Below, one piece after another: positions 6,107 to 7,721 of a stretch of 7,721 nt of DNA. Origin of the DNA: T1Sed10-7 sp046540855 (GTDB taxonomy: Bacteria > Actinomycetota > Nitriliruptoria > Nitriliruptorales > Nitriliruptoraceae); assembly GCA_046540855.1 (NCBI GenBank), contig JBKHEJ010000133.1, forward strand, positions 1 through 7,721, written 5' to 3'. Numbering within the stretch: the first letter of the stretch is position 1; each line of letters starts with the position of its first letter. Under the pieces are notes generated by a model that was not told where the DNA came from, did no database searches, and worked only from the letters and a program-made list of their open reading frames with translations. The translations under genes were made by a program, and so were the position numbers.

Positions 6107-7660
6107 ATGCGGGTGCTCGTGACCGGCGCGACGGGCTACATCGGGGGCCGCCTCGTGCCCGAGCTGCTATCCCGTGGGCACGAGGTCGTGTGCGCCGCCC
6201 GCACCCCCGCCAAGCTCGAGGCCCGTCGCTGGCGCGAGCAGGTCGAGGTCGCCCGCGTCGACGTGCTCGACCGCGCGAGCCTGGACGCCGCCATGGCGGG
6301 GGTGGAGGCCGCCTACCACCTCGTCCACTCGATGGACGGGGAGGGGAGCTTCGCGGCCCGTGACCGGCAGGCGGCCGCGAACGTGCGGGATGCGGCGGCT
6401 GCGGCGGGGCTCGAGCGGATCGTCTACCTCGGGGGCCTCGGCCGCGCCGACGACGAGCTGTCCGCCCACCTGCGCTCGCGCCAGGAGGTGGGGCAGGTGC
6501 TCGCGGCCGGCCCCGTGCCGGTCACCGAGCTGCGCGCGGCGATCATCATCGGGTCCGGCAGCGCCTCCTTCGAGATGCTGCGCCACCTCGTCGAGGTGCT
6601 GCCGGTCATGACCACCCCCCGGTGGGTCACCACCCGGTGCCAGCCGATCGCGGTGCGCGACGTGCTCGCGGCGCTCTGCGACGTGCTGGACGTGGAGCGG
6701 GCGGCCGGTCAGGTGTACGAGCTCGGTGGTCCGGACGTGCTCACCTACGCCGAGCTGATGCAGACCTACGCGGCGGTGGCGGGCCTGCGCCGCCGCATCA
6801 TCCTGCCCGTCCCGGTGCTCACCCCGCGGCTGTCGTCGCTGTGGGTCGGGCTCGTCACGCCGCTGCCGACGGGGCTCGCACGGCCGCTCATCGACTCGCT
6901 GGTCAACGAGGTGGTGGTCACCGACGCCGCCTTCCAACGCGACCTCCCGCGGGAGATGATCCCCGTCGACCGGGCGCTCCAGCTCGCGCTCACCCGGATC
7001 CAGGATCTGGACGTCGCCACCACCTGGGCGAGCGCGGGTGGCACGAGCCCGGCCGCCGACGTCGCCCCACGGACCGCTACCCGGCCCGCCCGCGGTCCGG
7101 AGGACCCCCAGCCGGACGACCCCGGCTGGGCCGGCGGCACCGTGCTGACCGACCGCCGGGTCGTCCGCGCCGACGCGCCCCCGGCGGCGGTGTTCGCGGC
7201 GGTCTCGGCGCTCGGTGGCGAGCGGGGGTACCACTCCGCCAGCTGGCTGTGGGAGATCCGCGGTGTGCTGGACAAGCTCGTCGGGGGGATCGGGCTGCGG
7301 CGCGGGCGCCGGCACCCGACGCTGCTCGCGGTCGGCGAGGTGGTGGACTTCTGGCGGGTCGAGGCGTTGGAGCGCCCCAGCCTGCTGCGGCTCCACGCCG
7401 AGATGAAGCTGCCCGGCGAGGCCTGGCTCGAGTTCCGGATCGAGCCCGACGGGACGGGCAGCCGGCTCATCCAACGGGCCCGGTTCCACCCCCACGGCCT
7501 GTGGGGCCGGCTGTACTGGCGCGCGCTGGTGCCCTTCCACGGGCTGATCTTCCCCCGGATGGCGCGTGAGCTCGCCCAGGAGGCGGAGGCGCTGCACGCC
7601 GCGGGGCTCACGGAGGTAGCACCACGACCGCGAGGCCGCCGACGGCTGCGGCGCCGGTGA
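6107..7660 (+). CDS. SDR-like NAD(P)-binding protein with C-terminal DUF2867 domain
   Basis: The 517-aa product has an atypical (extended-type) SDR Rossmann domain (1 to about 300) joined by a Pro/Ala/Asp-rich linker (about 308-342) to a DUF2867 domain (about 345-500). The nucleotide-binding motif is TGATGYIGGRL (6-16), and AARTPAKLEAR (30-40) is the segment that usually tells NADP from NAD; its Arg suggests NADP. VYLGGLG (106-112) stands where classical SDRs have the catalytic Ser, and no Tyr-x-x-x-Lys is seen, so it may bind a nucleotide without classical dehydrogenase chemistry. DUF2867 hallmarks are SWLWEIRGVLDKLVGG (379-394), LRRGRRHP (397-404) and DFWRVE (414-419). The arrangement matches E. 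coli YbjT, whose substrate is unknown to me. ATG 6107 has GAGGAGG 5 nt upstream, and only 23 bp separate it from the peptidase stop. The last residues (507-517) are nearly all Arg and overlap the convergent gene. Confidence 0.9.
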   Translation: MRVLVTGATGYIGGRLVPELLSRGHEVVCAARTPAKLEARRWREQVEVARVDVLDRASLDAAMAGVEAAYHLVHSMDGEGSFAARDRQAAANVRDAAAAAGLERIVYLGGLGRADDELSAHLRSRQEVGQVLAAGPVPVTELRAAIIIGSGSASFEMLRHLVEVLPVMTTPRWVTTRCQPIAVRDVLAALCDVLDVERAAGQVYELGGPDVLTYAELMQTYAAVAGLRRRIILPVPVLTPRLSSLWVGLVTPLPTGLARPLIDSLVNEVVVTDAAFQRDLPREMIPVDRALQLALTRIQDLDVATTWASAGGTSPAADVAPRTATRPARGPEDPQPDDPGWAGGTVLTDRRVVRADAPPAAVFAAVSALGGERGYHSASWLWEIRGVLDKLVGGIGLRRGRRHPTLLAVGEVVDFWRVEALERPSLLRLHAEMKLPGEAWLEFRIEPDGTGSRLIQRARFHPHGLWGRLYWRALVPFHGLIFPRMARELAQEAEALHAAGLTEVAPRPRGRRRLRRR

Positions 7661-7721
7661 CCGGCACGGCGTCCGCCGCGTCCACCGCGAACCAGACCGA
7701 ACCGAACTCCTCGACCCCGAG
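7608..7721 (-). CDS. 3' end of an unrecognised gene, cut by the window edge
   Basis: Read on the minus strand from the right edge, an open frame of 37 residues ends in TGA at 7608-7610. It begins LGVEEFGSVWFAVDAADA, then a Gly/Ala/Val-rich hydrophobic stretch, and ends VVVLPP. Nearly every codon ends in G or C, the pattern of real genes here. In the same region, the SDR gene's own frame loses that bias. The product cannot be named from so little. It is convergent with the SDR gene and overlaps its 3' end by 53 bp. Confidence 0.6.
   Translation of the reverse strand, partial: LGVEEFGSVWFAVDAADAVPVTGAAAVGGLAVVVLPP

Noticed and set aside
1..7721. Defence, secondary-metabolite or mobile-element system
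   Set aside because: No transposase, integrase, nuclease, toxin-antitoxin pair or biosynthetic core enzyme is visible; all genes belong to ordinary chromosomal families.

Overview
The window is very GC-rich (roughly 70-75% by eye). Its genes have a strong G/C bias at third codon positions, GTG starts are in use, and one promoter looks leaderless. This fits a high-GC actinobacterium. A deep-branching lineage such as Nitriliruptoria is possible, but the sequence alone does not prove it. No rRNA, tRNA, CRISPR array, transposase or phage gene is visible. Every gene looks chromosomal and intact, except the last, which is cut by the window edge.

Layout from left to right. (1) 1-137 is non-coding and carries two nearly identical palindromic hairpins in tandem (31-66 and 93-128); the second lies 9 nt past the stop of the next gene. 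(2) 138-947, minus strand: a MobA-like molybdenum-cofactor nucleotidyltransferase whose C-terminus is extended by a hexapeptide encoded by an 18-bp tandem repeat (159-266). (3) 948-1184: a 237-bp divergent promoter region with a 14-bp perfect palindrome. (4) 1185-3122, plus strand: a cytoplasmic GAF-GGDEF-EAL protein with an intact GGDEF motif and an EAL domain that has lost its catalytic residues. (5) 3123-3199: a short convergent gap with terminator-like hairpins. (6) 3200-4045, minus strand: a lipoprotein with two META domains. (7) 4046-4175: a 130-bp divergent promoter region with a 12-bp-arm inverted repeat and a -10 hexamer placed for a leaderless transcript. (8) 4176-6083, plus strand: a cytoplasmic S9 (prolyl oligopeptidase-type) serine peptidase. 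(9) 6107-7660, plus strand: an SDR-like NAD(P)-binding protein with a C-terminal DUF2867 domain, probably in one operon with the peptidase. (10) 7608 to the right edge, minus strand: the 3' end of an unrecognised gene that overlaps the tail of the SDR gene.

The genes do not form one obvious pathway. They cover cofactor maturation, c-di-GMP signalling, an envelope lipoprotein, peptide turnover and a redox-type protein, each in a one- or two-gene transcription unit. I see no convincing new multi-gene system. The more unusual items are the paired palindromes, the minisatellite extension of MobA, the GGDEF protein with a dead EAL domain, and the overlapping tail-to-tail genes at the right end. 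No stretch of 300 bases or more lacks a gene.
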